DNA of 35,772 nucleotides from Oscillospiraceae bacterium (lineage in GTDB: Bacteria > Bacillota > Clostridia > Oscillospirales > Ruminococcaceae). The first letter of the stretch is position 1. Every line of letters starts with the position of its first letter. The stretch covers positions 1 through 35,772 of the forward strand of contig SVMZ01000032.1 in the NCBI GenBank assembly GCA_015067185.1, given 5' to 3'. Below the pieces are notes generated by a model. The model saw only the letters and a list, made by a program, of their open reading frames with translations, searched no databases and had not been told where the DNA came from. The position numbers and the translations under genes are program-made. Positions 24,771 through 34,375 of the stretch are shown piece by piece.

Positions 24771-26099
24771 ATGAATCTGAAATCCGTTAACAAGATCGAG
24801 ACAAACAAGTATGAACTCGAGATCACCGTCGGTGCTGAGGAATTTGAAAAGGGACTGCAGGATGCTTTTAAAAAGAATGCCAAGCAGATCCAGGTTCCCG
24901 GTTTCCGTCGCGGTAAGGCTCCCCGCAAGTTCATCGAGAAGGTATACGGTGAAGGCGTATTCTATGAGGATGCCGTAAACGCTCTCTATCCCCAGGCTTA
25001 TTCCGATGCTATCGTTGAATCCGGACTTATCCCCGTTGACAGAGCTGATATCGATATCACCGAAGTCAGCAAGGAAGGCTTCTCTTTCAAAGCTGTTGTT
25101 ACCACCAAACCCGAAGTTACCGTTACCGGCTACAAGGGCATTGAAGTAAAGAAACTTGACCGCAAGGTTGAAGATGCTGACATCGATGACGATATCAGAC
25201 GTCTCCGCGAGCGCAATGCACGCACCATCACTGTTGAAGACAGAGCTGCTGAGAACGGCGACATCACCAAGATCGATTTCGAAGGCTTCGTAGACGGCGT
25301 TGCCTTTGAAGGCGGCAAGGGCGAAAATTATTCCCTCACTCTCGGCTCCAATCAGTTCATCCCCGGATTTGAAGACCAGATTATTGGGCATAATACCGGC
25401 GATGAGTTCGATGTAAACGTTAAATTCCCCGAAGATTATCACGCTGAAGAGCTCAAGGGCAAAGACAGCGTATTTAAGGTAAAGCTCCACAAGATTGAGA
25501 AGCGCGAGCTTCCTGAGCTTGACGACGAGTTTGCAAAAGATGCCAGCGAGTTTGATACTCTTGCTGAGCTCCGCGAGGATATTGCTCAGAAGATCAAGAA
25601 CCGTTTTGACACCGCTGCCAACAACGAAGTGGAAGGCAAGCTGATGGACGCTGTTATCGCAGGTCTCGAGGCTGAAATTCCCGAAGTCATGTACACCAAC
25701 CGCATCGACGAGATGGTTCGTGATTTCGAGTATCGTATGTCTGCTCAGGGCATCAACCTGGATATGTATCTCCAGTACACCGGTATGGATATGGAGAGCT
25801 TCCGCGGCAACTTCCGCGAGCAGGCTGAGCGTCAGGTTAAGACCCGTCTCGCTCTCGAAGGCATCGTAAAGGCTGAAGGCATTGACCTTACCGAAGAAGA
25901 GCTTGAGGCAGAATACAACAAGGCTGCTGAGACCTACAACATCACAGCAGACGAACTCAAAAAGTATGTTCCGGCCGACGATATGAAGGCCGACGCCACA
26001 GTAAGCAAGGCCATCCAGTTTGTCCGCGACAATGCTGTCATCACTGTTGTTGATTCCATTGAAGAGGAAAAGACCGAGGAGCCCGCTTCTGAGGAATAA
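24771..26099 (+). CDS. tig: Trigger factor
   Basis: Trigger factor is the ribosome-bound chaperone and peptidyl-prolyl isomerase that meets nascent chains. The 442-residue protein has the N-terminal ribosome-binding domain with the signature VPGFRRGKAPRKFIEK (about 45-60), the FKBP-type PPIase domain (about 160-245, from DITKIDFEGFVDG to KVKLHKIEKRELPEL), and the long helical C-terminal chaperone arms. The acidic tail (EEEKTEEPASEE) is common. The ATG at 24771 has AAAGG about 13 bases upstream; earlier in-frame starts have no RBS and do not fit the family. clpP follows after 24 bases, giving the normal Bacillota order. Confidence 0.97.
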   Translation: MNLKSVNKIETNKYELEITVGAEEFEKGLQDAFKKNAKQIQVPGFRRGKAPRKFIEKVYGEGVFYEDAVNALYPQAYSDAIVESGLIPVDRADIDITEVSKEGFSFKAVVTTKPEVTVTGYKGIEVKKLDRKVEDADIDDDIRRLRERNARTITVEDRAAENGDITKIDFEGFVDGVAFEGGKGENYSLTLGSNQFIPGFEDQIIGHNTGDEFDVNVKFPEDYHAEELKGKDSVFKVKLHKIEKRELPELDDEFAKDASEFDTLAELREDIAQKIKNRFDTAANNEVEGKLMDAVIAGLEAEIPEVMYTNRIDEMVRDFEYRMSAQGINLDMYLQYTGMDMESFRGNFREQAERQVKTRLALEGIVKAEGIDLTEEELEAEYNKAAETYNITADELKKYVPADDMKADATVSKAIQFVRDNAVITVVDSIEEEKTEEPASEE

Positions 26100-26123
26100 T
26101 CTATCCGTTTTGGAGGTAATATC

Positions 26124-26705
26124 ATGAGTCTTGTACCGGTAGTAATTGAGCAGACCAACCGAGGAGAGCGTTCCTACGATATCTATTCCCGTCTGCTTAA
26201 CGACAGAATTATTATGCTTTGCGAAGAGGTCAATGATGTGTCGGCCAGTCTGGTTGTTGCACAGCTGCTTTACCTCGAGGGACAGGACCCCGAGAAGACC
26301 ATCCATCTTTACATCAACAGCCCCGGCGGTTCCGTTTCGGCAGGTCTTGCCATCTATGACACCATGCAGTATATCAAACCGGACGTATCCACCATCTGTA
26401 TCGGTATGGCTGCGTCGATGGGTGCATTTCTTCTCTCTGCAGGTGCAAAGGGCAAACGCTTTGCGCTCCCCAATGCCGAGATCATGATCCACCAGCCCCT
26501 TGGCGGTGCTCAGGGTCAGGCTTCCGATATCAAGATCCACGCCGAGCACATTCTCCGCACCCGTGATAAACTCAACCGTATCCTTGCTGAAAACACCGGC
26601 AAGCCGCTCAATATCATTGAGCGCGACACCGACCGCGACAACTTTATGTCTGCTGAGGAAGCCTGCAATTACGGTTTGATAGACAAGGTCATTACCAGCA
26701 GATAA
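26124..26705 (+). CDS. clpP: ATP-dependent Clp protease proteolytic subunit
   Basis: ClpP forms the barrel-shaped serine protease that works with ClpX or ClpC. The 193-residue protein has the catalytic triad Ser98 in [11 protein letters not shown], His123 in [12 protein letters not shown] and Asp172 in [25 protein letters not shown] forms the oxyanion strand, and the N-terminal [22 protein letters not shown] is the typical ClpX-contact region. GGAGG precedes the ATG. It lies between tig and clpX with gaps of 24 and 17 bases. Confidence 0.98.
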   Translation: MSLVPVVIEQTNRGERSYDIYSRLLNDRIIMLCEEVNDVSASLVVAQLLYLEGQDPEKTIHLYINSPGGSVSAGLAIYDTMQYIKPDVSTICIGMAASMGAFLLSAGAKGKRFALPNAEIMIHQPLGGAQGQASDIKIHAEHILRTRDKLNRILAENTGKPLNIIERDTDRDNFMSAEEACNYGLIDKVITSR

Positions 26706-26722
26706 TTTTTCCGGAGGTACCT

Positions 26723-28039
26723 ATGCCCAGAAACGAAGACACAAGACCTCTCACCTGTTCATTCTGCGGGAAAACCCAGGAACAGGTTTCCCGAATGGTT
26801 GCAGGTCCCGGAGTCTGTATATGCAATGAATGCGTTGAGCTCTGCAAAAGCATTATCGACGACGGTGAGATTCCCTCTCACCGTCGCCAACAGGTAAAGG
26901 AATCCACTGCCGATTTTGTCATCCCCAAGCCCCATGAGATCAAGGAAAAACTGGATGAATATGTTATCGGTCAGGATACCGCAAAGATAAGACTTGCTGT
27001 TGCGGTATACAATCACTATAAACGCGTCTGCTTCGGAAACACAGGCGATGTTGAACTGCAGAAGAGCAATGTGCTCCTTCTCGGTCCCACTGGTGTGGGT
27101 AAAACCTATCTTGCCCAGACCCTTGCCGGACTTCTCAACGTCCCCATTGCCATCACCGATGCCACCACCCTCACTGAGGCCGGCTATGTCGGTGAAGATG
27201 TCGAAAACATTCTGCTCCGCCTGATTCAGGCTGCCGATTATGACATTGAGCGCGCAGAAAAGGGTATTATCTATATCGATGAAATCGATAAAATTGCCCG
27301 TAAATCCGAAAACGTCTCCATTACCCGCGATGTCAGCGGTGAAGGTGTACAGCAGGCACTTCTGAAAATTCTTGAGGGCACCGTTGCCAATGTTCCCCCT
27401 TCCGGCGGACGCAAACATCCCCAGCAGGAATTTATTCAGATCAACACATCAAACATTCTTTTCATCTGCGGAGGAGCCTTTGACGGAATAGAAAAGATCA
27501 TCGAAAAGCGTACCGATAAATCCTCTATCGGATTCGGTTCTGAGCTGCGCGAGGTCAATTCTGCCGAAACAGGCCATCTTATGAGTCAGGTCACTTCCCA
27601 TGACCTCGTAAAATACGGTCTTATTCCTGAACTCATCGGACGTATTCCTGTCATCACAACACTGGATCCTCTGGACGTGGAGACTCTTGTAACCATTCTC
27701 CACAAACCCAAAAACGCGATCCTCAAACAGTATGCCAAACTCTTTGAGCTGGATGGCATCGACCTGGAGTTTACTGAGGATGCTCTCACTGCCGTTGCTT
27801 CCAAAGCCATTGAAAGCAAAACCGGAGCACGCGGCCTTCGTTCCATCATGGAAGAGACCCTTACCGATGTTATGTACGATGCTCCTTCCGACCATACCAT
27901 TGAGAAAATCATTATCGACAAGGGCTGTGTAACAGATGGCGATCAGCCGGAATTTGTTATCAACGAGGATAGAAAACCTTCTAACCTTTGCATTCCGGCC
28001 AAAAAAACTGTCAGAGCACGCAGAAGCTCTGTATCCTGA
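26723..28039 (+). CDS. clpX: ATP-dependent Clp protease ATP-binding subunit ClpX
   Basis: ClpX is the AAA+ unfoldase that feeds ClpP. The 438-residue protein has an N-terminal C4 zinc domain with C12, C15, C34 and C37 ([14 protein letters not shown] and CNECVELC). Walker A is [15 protein letters not shown], Walker B is [13 protein letters not shown] and sensor regions follow, with the IGF loop for ClpP contact in [11 protein letters not shown]-terminal small domain ends in a short basic tail. The strong RBS is GGAGG. A terminator lies just downstream, so the tig-clpP-clpX transcript ends here and lon is separate. Confidence 0.98.
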   Translation: MPRNEDTRPLTCSFCGKTQEQVSRMVAGPGVCICNECVELCKSIIDDGEIPSHRRQQVKESTADFVIPKPHEIKEKLDEYVIGQDTAKIRLAVAVYNHYKRVCFGNTGDVELQKSNVLLLGPTGVGKTYLAQTLAGLLNVPIAITDATTLTEAGYVGEDVENILLRLIQAADYDIERAEKGIIYIDEIDKIARKSENVSITRDVSGEGVQQALLKILEGTVANVPPSGGRKHPQQEFIQINTSNILFICGGAFDGIEKIIEKRTDKSSIGFGSELREVNSAETGHLMSQVTSHDLVKYGLIPELIGRIPVITTLDPLDVETLVTILHKPKNAILKQYAKLFELDGIDLEFTEDALTAVASKAIESKTGARGLRSIMEETLTDVMYDAPSDHTIEKIIIDKGCVTDGDQPEFVINEDRKPSNLCIPAKKTVRARRSSVS

Positions 28040-28044
28040 AATGT

Positions 28045-28076
28045 AAGGGGCGTCTTTGGACGTCCCTTGTGTTTTT
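28045..28076 (+). terminator. Terminator after clpX
   Basis: AAGGGGCGTC (28045-28054) pairs with GACGTCCCTT (28059-28068) through 10 bp with one G-T pair around a TTTG loop, followed by GTGTTTTT. Confidence 0.9.
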
Positions 28077-28190
28077 CCAATTACTTTTTACTTTCTCCTT
28101 TTATTAACAGGATTGGTTTTATTTTTTAACTGATAAATCACGAAAACCGGTAGATTTTTTTTGATATATATATTACAATAGTTTTTGAAG

Positions 28191-28215
28191 CTCCGCTGCA
28201 AAATAAATTGCGGAG
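28191..28215 (+). repeat. Inverted repeat just upstream of the lon RBS
   Basis: CTCCGC (28191-28196) and GCGGAG (28210-28215) form a 6-bp inverted repeat with a 13-base AT-rich spacer. A -10-like TACAAT lies upstream at 28174-28179 with no good -35. It could be an operator or an mRNA hairpin; it is not a CIRCE element. Confidence 0.4.
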
Positions 28216-28229
28216 AATGGAGGATAAAC

Positions 28230-30719
28230 ATGGCAACCAAAAACTCTTCAAAAACCACTACGGCTGCGAAAGTTATTGACATAAAGATCAAAGAAAGCAG
28301 TTCCGCTGACCGAGAGATCAATCAGGTCAAACTGCCTGCCATCGGGCTGCGCGGACTGGTTATGTTCCCCAAGATGGTGCTCAACTTCGATGTGGGACGT
28401 AAAAAATCATTGCTCGCCCTCAATGAGGTCGTCAAACATGATCAGAAGGTCTTTCTCGTTGCACAAAAAGACCTCATCACCGATGACCCCGGTCCCGATA
28501 TGCTCTATAAAATCGGCGTTGTGGCAGAAGTCAAACAGATTCTGCGTTCTTCCGGTGACACCGTACGGGTACTGGTAGAGGGACTTTACCGTGCTAAAAC
28601 CGTTGAGTTCTACAACGACGGCGCTTATTTTGAAGCACTGGTAGAACCGCATCCGCTGAAAAAACTTAAAATAGAAAAAACCGTTCTCTGCAGCGCACTG
28701 ATGCGCACCGTTAAATCGCAGGTTCAGGATTACAGCGCTCTTGTTCCCCGCATGCCCCGGGAATTGCTGCTGAACATCATCTCCTGCGATGAACCGGTTG
28801 AACTGGCTGAAATGGTAGCCGGCAACCTCAATTTTGCCGTCGCCGATAAACAGAGCGTTCTGGAACAGTCCAATCCCACCCGCCGCCTGGAAATCCTCAA
28901 CGATATTCTGGAAAATGAGATCTCTATCCTCTCCGTAGAAAACGAGATCTTTGACCGCGTCAAGGATCAGATGGATAAAAACCAGCGCGAATACTTTCTG
29001 CGTGAGCAGATGAAGATCATCTCCGAAGAGCTCGGTGATACCGAAAATCTTCAGGATGAGCTGGAACATTACCGCCAGAAAATAGATAAACTGGGTTTGA
29101 ATCAGGAATCCTCCGAAAAGCTGCACAAAGAACTGGACAGGCTGAGCAAAATGCCCGGCAACTCTCAGGAAGCCAGCGTGATCCGAGGTTATCTTGACAC
29201 CTGTCTCGAACTTCCCTGGAATATTGCCACTACCGATAAAATCGACATTGCCAAATCCAGAAAACAGTTGGACAAAGATCATTACGGTCTGAAAAAAGTC
29301 AAGGAACGCATCCTTGAACTGCTGGCTGTCCGCAAGCTGGCTCCCGATATCAAAGGACAGATCATCTGCCTTGTCGGACCTCCCGGTGTTGGTAAAACCT
29401 CTGTTGCCAAATCCATTGCCGCCTCCATGGGCCGCAAGTATACCCGTCTCTCCCTGGGAGGTGTACGCGATGAGGCCGATATCCGCGGCCATCGCAAAAC
29501 CTATGTGGGTGCCATGCCCGGCAGAATCATCAACGCCGTCAAGCTGGCAGGCTCCAACAATCCGCTCATCCTTCTGGATGAGATTGACAAGATGGGTAAT
29601 GACTTCCGCGGCGATCCCGCTTCCGCCATGCTGGAGGTGCTCGATCCCGAACAGAACGTCGCTTTCCGCGATCATTATATTGAGATCCCCTTTGATCTCT
29701 CCAACGCACTGTTCATCGCCACTGCCAATAATATGGATACCATTCCCGCACCGCTGCTGGACAGAATGGAGGTCATCCACCTCTCCAGCTATACCCGTGA
29801 GGAAAAATTCCATATTCTCCGCAGTTTCCTCTATACCAAACAGAGTAAACGCCACGGTCTGAATACCCGCACCTTCAAACTGACCGACGATGCCATCTAT
29901 GCCATTCTTGATTTCTATACCAGAGAAGCCGGTGTCCGTGAGGCAGAACGCACCATCGCCTCTCTCTGCCGCAAGGCTGCCAAAAAGATTGTAGGCAAAG
30001 AGGAAAAGGCTGTCAGGATCACCGCTGCCAACATTGGCGAATATCTGGGTCCGAAGAAATACCGTCCCGATTTCATTGAAAAAGAGGATTGCGTTGGTCT
30101 TGTCAACGGATTGGCATGGACTTCTGTCGGCGGCGAGATGCTGCAGATTGAACTGGCCACCATGCCGGGCAGCGGCAAGATTGAACTGACCGGTTCTCTG
30201 GGCGATGTCATGAAGGAATCTGCCCGCATCTGTGTCAGCCTTGTCCGCACCCTCAGCACCAAATACGGCATTGACAGCGATTTCTACAAAAACCGCGACA
30301 TACATATCCATGCCCCGGAGGGCGCCGTTCCCAAGGATGGTCCATCCGCCGGTGTCACCATGAGTACAGCCCTTGTTTCCGCCCTCACCAATATTCCCGT
30401 GGACAGAACCGTTGCCATGACAGGTGAAATCTCCCTGCGCGGCCGGGTACTTCCCATCGGCGGACTCAAGGAAAAAGCCATGGCCGCCTACCGCGCCGGC
30501 GTTTCCACGGTGGTTATCCCCAAGGATAACGAGCCCGATCTCGCCGAGATCGACGAAGAGGTGCTGAACGCCCTCACCTTCATTCCGGTTTCCACCATTG
30601 ATGAGGTGCTTCGCATTGCCCTCAAGGAATATCCCCAGCCCCAATCGGTCAATATTGACGAAATGACCACCATCCCCGTCATCGACCACAATGATGCAGC
30701 CACCCCCCTCAGACAATAA
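28230..30719 (+). CDS. lon: ATP-dependent protease Lon (LonA type)
   Basis: Lon is a one-chain AAA+ protease that degrades damaged and regulatory proteins. The 829-residue product has the LonA N-terminal substrate domain (about 45-245, [23 protein letters not shown]), a coiled-coil linker (about 250-340), the AAA+ module with Walker [16 protein letters not shown] and ILLDEIDKM, and the C-terminal peptidase domain. The catalytic dyad is Ser706 (PKDGPSAGV) and Lys749 ([14 protein letters not shown]), 43 residues apart as in E. coli Lon. ATG 28230 follows GGAGG; upstream in-frame starts lack an RBS. The N-terminus ([15 protein letters not shown]) is an extra basic tail. engB follows after 21 bases. 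Confidence 0.98.
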   Translation: MATKNSSKTTTAAKVIDIKIKESSSADREINQVKLPAIGLRGLVMFPKMVLNFDVGRKKSLLALNEVVKHDQKVFLVAQKDLITDDPGPDMLYKIGVVAEVKQILRSSGDTVRVLVEGLYRAKTVEFYNDGAYFEALVEPHPLKKLKIEKTVLCSALMRTVKSQVQDYSALVPRMPRELLLNIISCDEPVELAEMVAGNLNFAVADKQSVLEQSNPTRRLEILNDILENEISILSVENEIFDRVKDQMDKNQREYFLREQMKIISEELGDTENLQDELEHYRQKIDKLGLNQESSEKLHKELDRLSKMPGNSQEASVIRGYLDTCLELPWNIATTDKIDIAKSRKQLDKDHYGLKKVKERILELLAVRKLAPDIKGQIICLVGPPGVGKTSVAKSIAASMGRKYTRLSLGGVRDEADIRGHRKTYVGAMPGRIINAVKLAGSNNPLILLDEIDKMGNDFRGDPASAMLEVLDPEQNVAFRDHYIEIPFDLSNALFIATANNMDTIPAPLLDRMEVIHLSSYTREEKFHILRSFLYTKQSKRHGLNTRTFKLTDDAIYAILDFYTREAGVREAERTIASLCRKAAKKIVGKEEKAVRITAANIGEYLGPKKYRPDFIEKEDCVGLVNGLAWTSVGGEMLQIELATMPGSGKIELTGSLGDVMKESARICVSLVRTLSTKYGIDSDFYKNRDIHIHAPEGAVPKDGPSAGVTMSTALVSALTNIPVDRTVAMTGEISLRGRVLPIGGLKEKAMAAYRAGVSTVVIPKDNEPDLAEIDEEVLNALTFIPVSTIDEVLRIALKEYPQPQSVNIDEMTTIPVIDHNDAATPLRQ

Positions 30720-30740
30720 TATCCGAAACGGAGATACACC

Positions 30741-31325
30741 ATGGATTTCGCAAAAATACAGTTTGAAACCTCTTTCGGAAGTGTTTCCCAGCTGCCGGAA
30801 TCGGATCTCCCCGAAGTTGCCGTTTCCGGACGCTCCAATGTAGGAAAATCCTCGCTGATCAACAGGCTGTTTGCCCGTAAGAATCTGGCACGCGTCAGCG
30901 CCACCCCCGGCAAAACCGCCACCATCAACTTTTTTACCGATGGCTCTGCCCGCATTGTTGATCTCCCCGGCTATGGCTATGCCAAAGTCTCCAAAGCGGA
31001 AAAAGACCGCTGGAACAGACTGATCAGCACCTATCTCGGCTCCGACCGCGATATCCGGCTGATCGTCCAGCTGATCGATATCCGCCATGCCCCTTCCAAG
31101 GATGACATCAACATGATCAACTATCTCATCGAAGATGAGTTTCCCATGATCGTCGTATTTACCAAAGCCGATAAGCTCTCTGCCCGGCAGCGCGCCGAAC
31201 GTATGGATGGCTTTGCCAAAGAAATCCCTTATTTTGAGGATATCACCTATGTCGTGGCCAGCTCCGAAACCGGCGAAGGCATTCCCGAACTGAAGGAGAT
31301 TCTGTCAGAAGTTCTCGAAGAATGA
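30741..31325 (+). CDS. engB: Ribosome biogenesis GTP-binding protein EngB (YsxC)
   Basis: EngB is an essential GTPase in late 50S assembly. The 194-residue protein has the Era-like G motifs: P-loop GRSNVGKSSLINRL (about 31-44), G2 threonine in SATPGKTATINFF, G3 DLPGYGYAKV, G4 TKADKLS and G5 ASSETGEG. FETSFGSVSQLPESDLPEVA at the N-terminus is characteristic. CGGAGA lies upstream of the ATG. It is 21 bases after lon, the usual Bacillota lon-ysxC order. lysA starts 65 bases after its stop. Confidence 0.97.
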   Translation: MDFAKIQFETSFGSVSQLPESDLPEVAVSGRSNVGKSSLINRLFARKNLARVSATPGKTATINFFTDGSARIVDLPGYGYAKVSKAEKDRWNRLISTYLGSDRDIRLIVQLIDIRHAPSKDDINMINYLIEDEFPMIVVFTKADKLSARQRAERMDGFAKEIPYFEDITYVVASSETGEGIPELKEILSEVLEE

Positions 31326-31390
31326 TATTTCCCATCCCTTATATACTATATGTATATAATTCACCTATTTATACGGAGGTAGAACCCAAC

Positions 31391-32692
31391 ATGTTTGTAT
31401 CAGATAATCTTAACGTAAATGCACAGGGCAACCTCACCATCGGTGGCATCGACTGTACCGAGCTGGCTGCTCAATACGGTACCCCCCTCTATGTCATGGA
31501 TGAGGATCTGCTCAGACAAAACTGCCGCCGCTACTATTCGGCGCTGAACGACTATTGTGACGGCAATGGACTTGTCCTCTATGCCAGCAAATCCTTCTGC
31601 TGCAAGGCGATGTGCCGTATTGCCGCCGAAGAGCACTTTGGTCTTGATGTTGTCTCCGAGGGAGAGCTCTACACCGCCCTCTCCGCCGGCTTCTCTGCCG
31701 AGCGCATCGTGTTCCATGGCAACAACAAAAAATTCAGTGAGCTTACCTTTGCGGTCAACAGCAACATTGGTGCCGTTGTCGTGGATAACCTTGCCGAGCT
31801 GAAAACTCTGAACGCAATTGCCGAAAAGGCGGACAAGGTTGTCGGTATTATGCTGCGCATCAAGCCCGGTGTGGATGCCCATACCCACGATTTCATCATG
31901 ACCGGACAGATTGACAGTAAGTTTGGCTTTGCCCTGGAGACAGGCGAAGCATTTGAAGCAATCAAGGCCGCTCTTTCTTATCGCAATCTGGATCTCAAGA
32001 GCCTGCACTGCCATATCGGCTCTCAGATTTTTGAGGTGGATCCCTACGAATATGCTTCCGCCATCATGCTCGGGCTGATGAAGAAGGTCAAGGACGAGCT
32101 GGGCTTTGCCATTCCCGGTTTGAACCTGGGCGGCGGCTTCGGCATCAAATATACCCAGAACAATACCCCTGTGGATTATGAAAAGCATATCGAATGTGTG
32201 GCCAAGGCTGTGAAGAATGAATGTGCCAAGCTGGGCCTTGCCGTTCCCAAGCTTTATTTTGAGCCCGGCCGTTCCATCTCCGGTCCCGCCGGCATCACCC
32301 TCTACACCGTCGGTGCCGTGAAAGAGATCCCCGGCATCCGCACCTACGTCTCTATTGACGGCGGTATGACGGATAACCCCCGCTATGCTCTCTACGGTGC
32401 CCAATATGAGGTTTGCTCCGTTAAAAATGCAGCTGCTCCCCGCAGCAATACCATTACCCTGGCCGGCAAATGCTGCGAAAGCGGAGATCTCATCGGTAAA
32501 GACATGCAGCTCCAGCCCGTTGAACCCGGTGATCTGGTTGCCGTTTTTGCCACCGGTGCCTACAACTACTCCATGTCCTCCAACTACAACCGTATCCCTC
32601 GTCCGCCTGTCGTTATGGTCAGCGGCGGTCAGTCCCGTGTGGTGGTAAAAGGAGAAACACTGGAGGATATTATCCGCAACGATCTGGACTGA
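31391..32692 (+). CDS. lysA: Diaminopimelate decarboxylase
   Basis: LysA makes lysine from meso-diaminopimelate, the last step of lysine biosynthesis. The 433-residue fold-type III PLP enzyme has the cofactor lysine K67 in LYASKSFCCKAMC, HCHIGSQIFEVDPY, LNLGGGFGIKYT for the phosphate, EPGRSISGPAG and the dimer-interface CCESGDL near the C-terminus. ATG 31391 follows CGGAGG by 10 bases; an earlier in-frame ATG at 31322 overlaps engB and has no RBS. TATA-rich -10-like words lie at 31342-31347 and 31355-31360, but no good -35 is seen. No lysine riboswitch lies here, in contrast with the transporter at 16949. A clean terminator follows. Confidence 0.97.
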   Translation: MFVSDNLNVNAQGNLTIGGIDCTELAAQYGTPLYVMDEDLLRQNCRRYYSALNDYCDGNGLVLYASKSFCCKAMCRIAAEEHFGLDVVSEGELYTALSAGFSAERIVFHGNNKKFSELTFAVNSNIGAVVVDNLAELKTLNAIAEKADKVVGIMLRIKPGVDAHTHDFIMTGQIDSKFGFALETGEAFEAIKAALSYRNLDLKSLHCHIGSQIFEVDPYEYASAIMLGLMKKVKDELGFAIPGLNLGGGFGIKYTQNNTPVDYEKHIECVAKAVKNECAKLGLAVPKLYFEPGRSISGPAGITLYTVGAVKEIPGIRTYVSIDGGMTDNPRYALYGAQYEVCSVKNAAAPRSNTITLAGKCCESGDLIGKDMQLQPVEPGDLVAVFATGAYNYSMSSNYNRIPRPPVVMVSGGQSRVVVKGETLEDIIRNDLD

Positions 32693-32725
32693 ATTATTTT
32701 TCGTTCAAAATTGTTAAAATTGCTG

Positions 32726-32762
32726 AGCGCATGAGTTTTTGCTGAATTCATGCGCTTTTTCT
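32726..32762 (+). terminator. Terminator after lysA
   Basis: AGCGCATGA (32726-32734) pairs perfectly with TCATGCGCT (32748-32756), followed by TTTTTCTTT. Confidence 0.92.
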
Positions 32763-33052
32763 TTATTTGCATTTATTTTGTAAAATTCATTTTTATAAAA
32801 ACTCCATCTTTTTTCTTAAAATCACAAAAAAACTCTTGATTTTTCTCTCAAACCGTCATATAATATATACAACGCAATCAACACTTGTTTATCTCAAAAC
32901 CATTTTCTCATTTGCGCAGCTTTTTGCTTTGCAAATAAGAAATTTGTTTTCCTGTAAATTCCCTAAATTTATGAACCAATTCTGTCGATTGACAATTTTA
33001 TTCACCTGAATTCTATAAAAATTACAAAATTATTACGATTTTAAATTTCCTA
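32763..33052. other. AT-rich gene-free control region upstream of the ABC operon
   Basis: No gene is seen. The region holds additional promoter-like sites (32836-32864 and a weaker one, TTGACA 32989-32994 with CTATAA 33013-33018) and one hairpin ATTTGC/GCAAAT (32910-32936). Confidence 0.6.
32836..32864 (+). promoter_or_regulatory. Upstream promoter candidate of the ABC operon
   Basis: TTGATT (32836-32841) and a perfect TATAAT (32859-32864) are 17 bases apart. It lies about 530 bases before the first gene. Confidence 0.65.
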
Positions 33053-33081
33053 TTGACTTATACATAGTATTTATATATAAT
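33053..33081 (+). promoter_or_regulatory. Main promoter candidate of the ABC operon
   Basis: TTGACT (33053-33058) and a perfect TATAAT (33076-33081) are 17 bases apart. Transcription would start near 33088 and leave a leader of about 300 bases. Confidence 0.8.
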
Positions 33082-33210
33082 AACAGACAGAAAGAGTTTT
33101 ATCGTTCAAAAATTGTTTTTGTTCGTTGTTTTCTACAACACAAGTTGTATATTTTGTGATATTTGACCACAGCTTTTCTTGCAGGTTCAAAAATCACACA
33201 CCTATATCAA

Positions 33211-33251
33211 ATAAAAAAGATTTTTTAAACTGCATAAAAAATCTTTTTTAT
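33211..33251. repeat. 17-bp perfect AT-rich inverted repeat in the ABC operon leader
   Basis: Arms 33211-33227 and 33235-33251 are perfectly complementary over 17 bases around the 7-base loop AACTGCA. The right arm ends in TCTTTTTTAT and the next bases are CATTTTATT, so it may act as a terminator or attenuator, or stabilise the mRNA. Confidence 0.75.
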
Positions 33252-33394
33252 CATTTTATTCTCATGATGTAAGCGGCTGATGATGTGTACCATAGCTGAT
33301 TCCATTGGTATTCGGACATATGCCACCGGTCGTTTTCATAAAAAAAACGCTCGCTTCCGCGCGGAACGGGCAATAAAAATAAGGGGGACTTGAT

Positions 33395-34357
33395 TTGGCA
33401 AAATCTAAAAGCGGAATGGCTATGGTTCGCGACGGCAGCAAAAAACTCGGATTTTTCCAGCATTTCTGGCGAGATAAGTGGCTGTTGCTCCTGCTTGTTC
33501 CTACACTTGTAGCTCTGTTTGCATTTAACTACGTACCTATGTATGGTCTGGCAATGGCATTCCAGAACTACAAGGTCGGCGGTAAGATTCTCGCATTCGA
33601 CGGCTCTGTTGAATGGGTTGGTCTTAAACACTTCTACGATTTCGTAACGTCCATCTTCTTTGGACGCGTTTTCGGAAACACTCTTCGTCTGAGCTTCGAA
33701 AACATCCTCTTCGGTTTCTGGGTACCCATCGTATTCGCTCTGCTTCTCAATGAGATCAGAACCAAATGGTACAAGAAAGTCACCCAGACCTTCGTTTACC
33801 TTCCCTACTTCGTATCCACCGTTATCGTTGTTTCCATCCTTCTGAACATGGTTTCCACCGAGGGTGTTATCAACCGTCTCGTACAGATGTTCGGCGGTCA
33901 GTCCATCCCCTTCATGCAGAAGGCTGAGTACTTCGATTTCATGTACATCATCACCAACATTTGGCAGACATTCGGTTACAACTCCATCATCTACCTGGCA
34001 GCAATCGCCAGCGTCGACCCCTCCCTCTATGAGGCAGCTACCGTTGACGGCGCAAACCGCTTCCACAAGATGGTTCACATCACCCTTCCTGCCATTCTCC
34101 CCACTGCTATCATCCTTCTGATCCTTGCAGTCGGTGGTGTTCTTGGTGCCAACACTGAGAAGATCCTTCTTATGTACAGCGCACCGATCTATTCCAAGGC
34201 AGACGTTATCGGTACATATGTTTACCGTATCGGTCTTGTTAACGCTAAGTACAGTTACACTGCAGCCGTTGGTCTTTTCTCCAACATCATCAGCTTCGTA
34301 CTTGTTTACGGAACCAATATGATTTCGAGAAAGTTCACCGACTACAGCCTGTGGTAA
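33395..34357 (+). CDS. ABC transporter permease, LplB-like (CUT1 family)
   Basis: The 320-residue protein is an inner-membrane permease of the carbohydrate-uptake CUT1 type, with six membrane helices. FQHFWRDKWLLLLLVPTLVALFAFNYVPMYGLAMAFQNY at the N-terminus is typical of LplB/YteP members. The EAA loop that docks to the ATPase is EAATVDGANRFHKMVHITLPAI. The start is TTG at 33395 with AAGGGGG 7 bases upstream. It is followed by the partner permease after 18 bases. No ATPase gene is in view; such systems commonly share an MsmX/MalK-type ATPase encoded elsewhere. The sugar, probably an oligosaccharide, is not known. Confidence 0.92.
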   Translation: MAKSKSGMAMVRDGSKKLGFFQHFWRDKWLLLLLVPTLVALFAFNYVPMYGLAMAFQNYKVGGKILAFDGSVEWVGLKHFYDFVTSIFFGRVFGNTLRLSFENILFGFWVPIVFALLLNEIRTKWYKKVTQTFVYLPYFVSTVIVVSILLNMVSTEGVINRLVQMFGGQSIPFMQKAEYFDFMYIITNIWQTFGYNSIIYLAAIASVDPSLYEAATVDGANRFHKMVHITLPAILPTAIILLILAVGGVLGANTEKILLMYSAPIYSKADVIGTYVYRIGLVNAKYSYTAAVGLFSNIISFVLVYGTNMISRKFTDYSLW

Positions 34358-34375
34358 TGTGAGGAGGATATAAAA

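Noticed and set aside
33269-33282. Possible catabolite repression (cre) site in the ABC operon leader
   Set aside because: TGTAAGCGGCTGAT matches only the left half of the cre consensus and lacks the mirrored right half.
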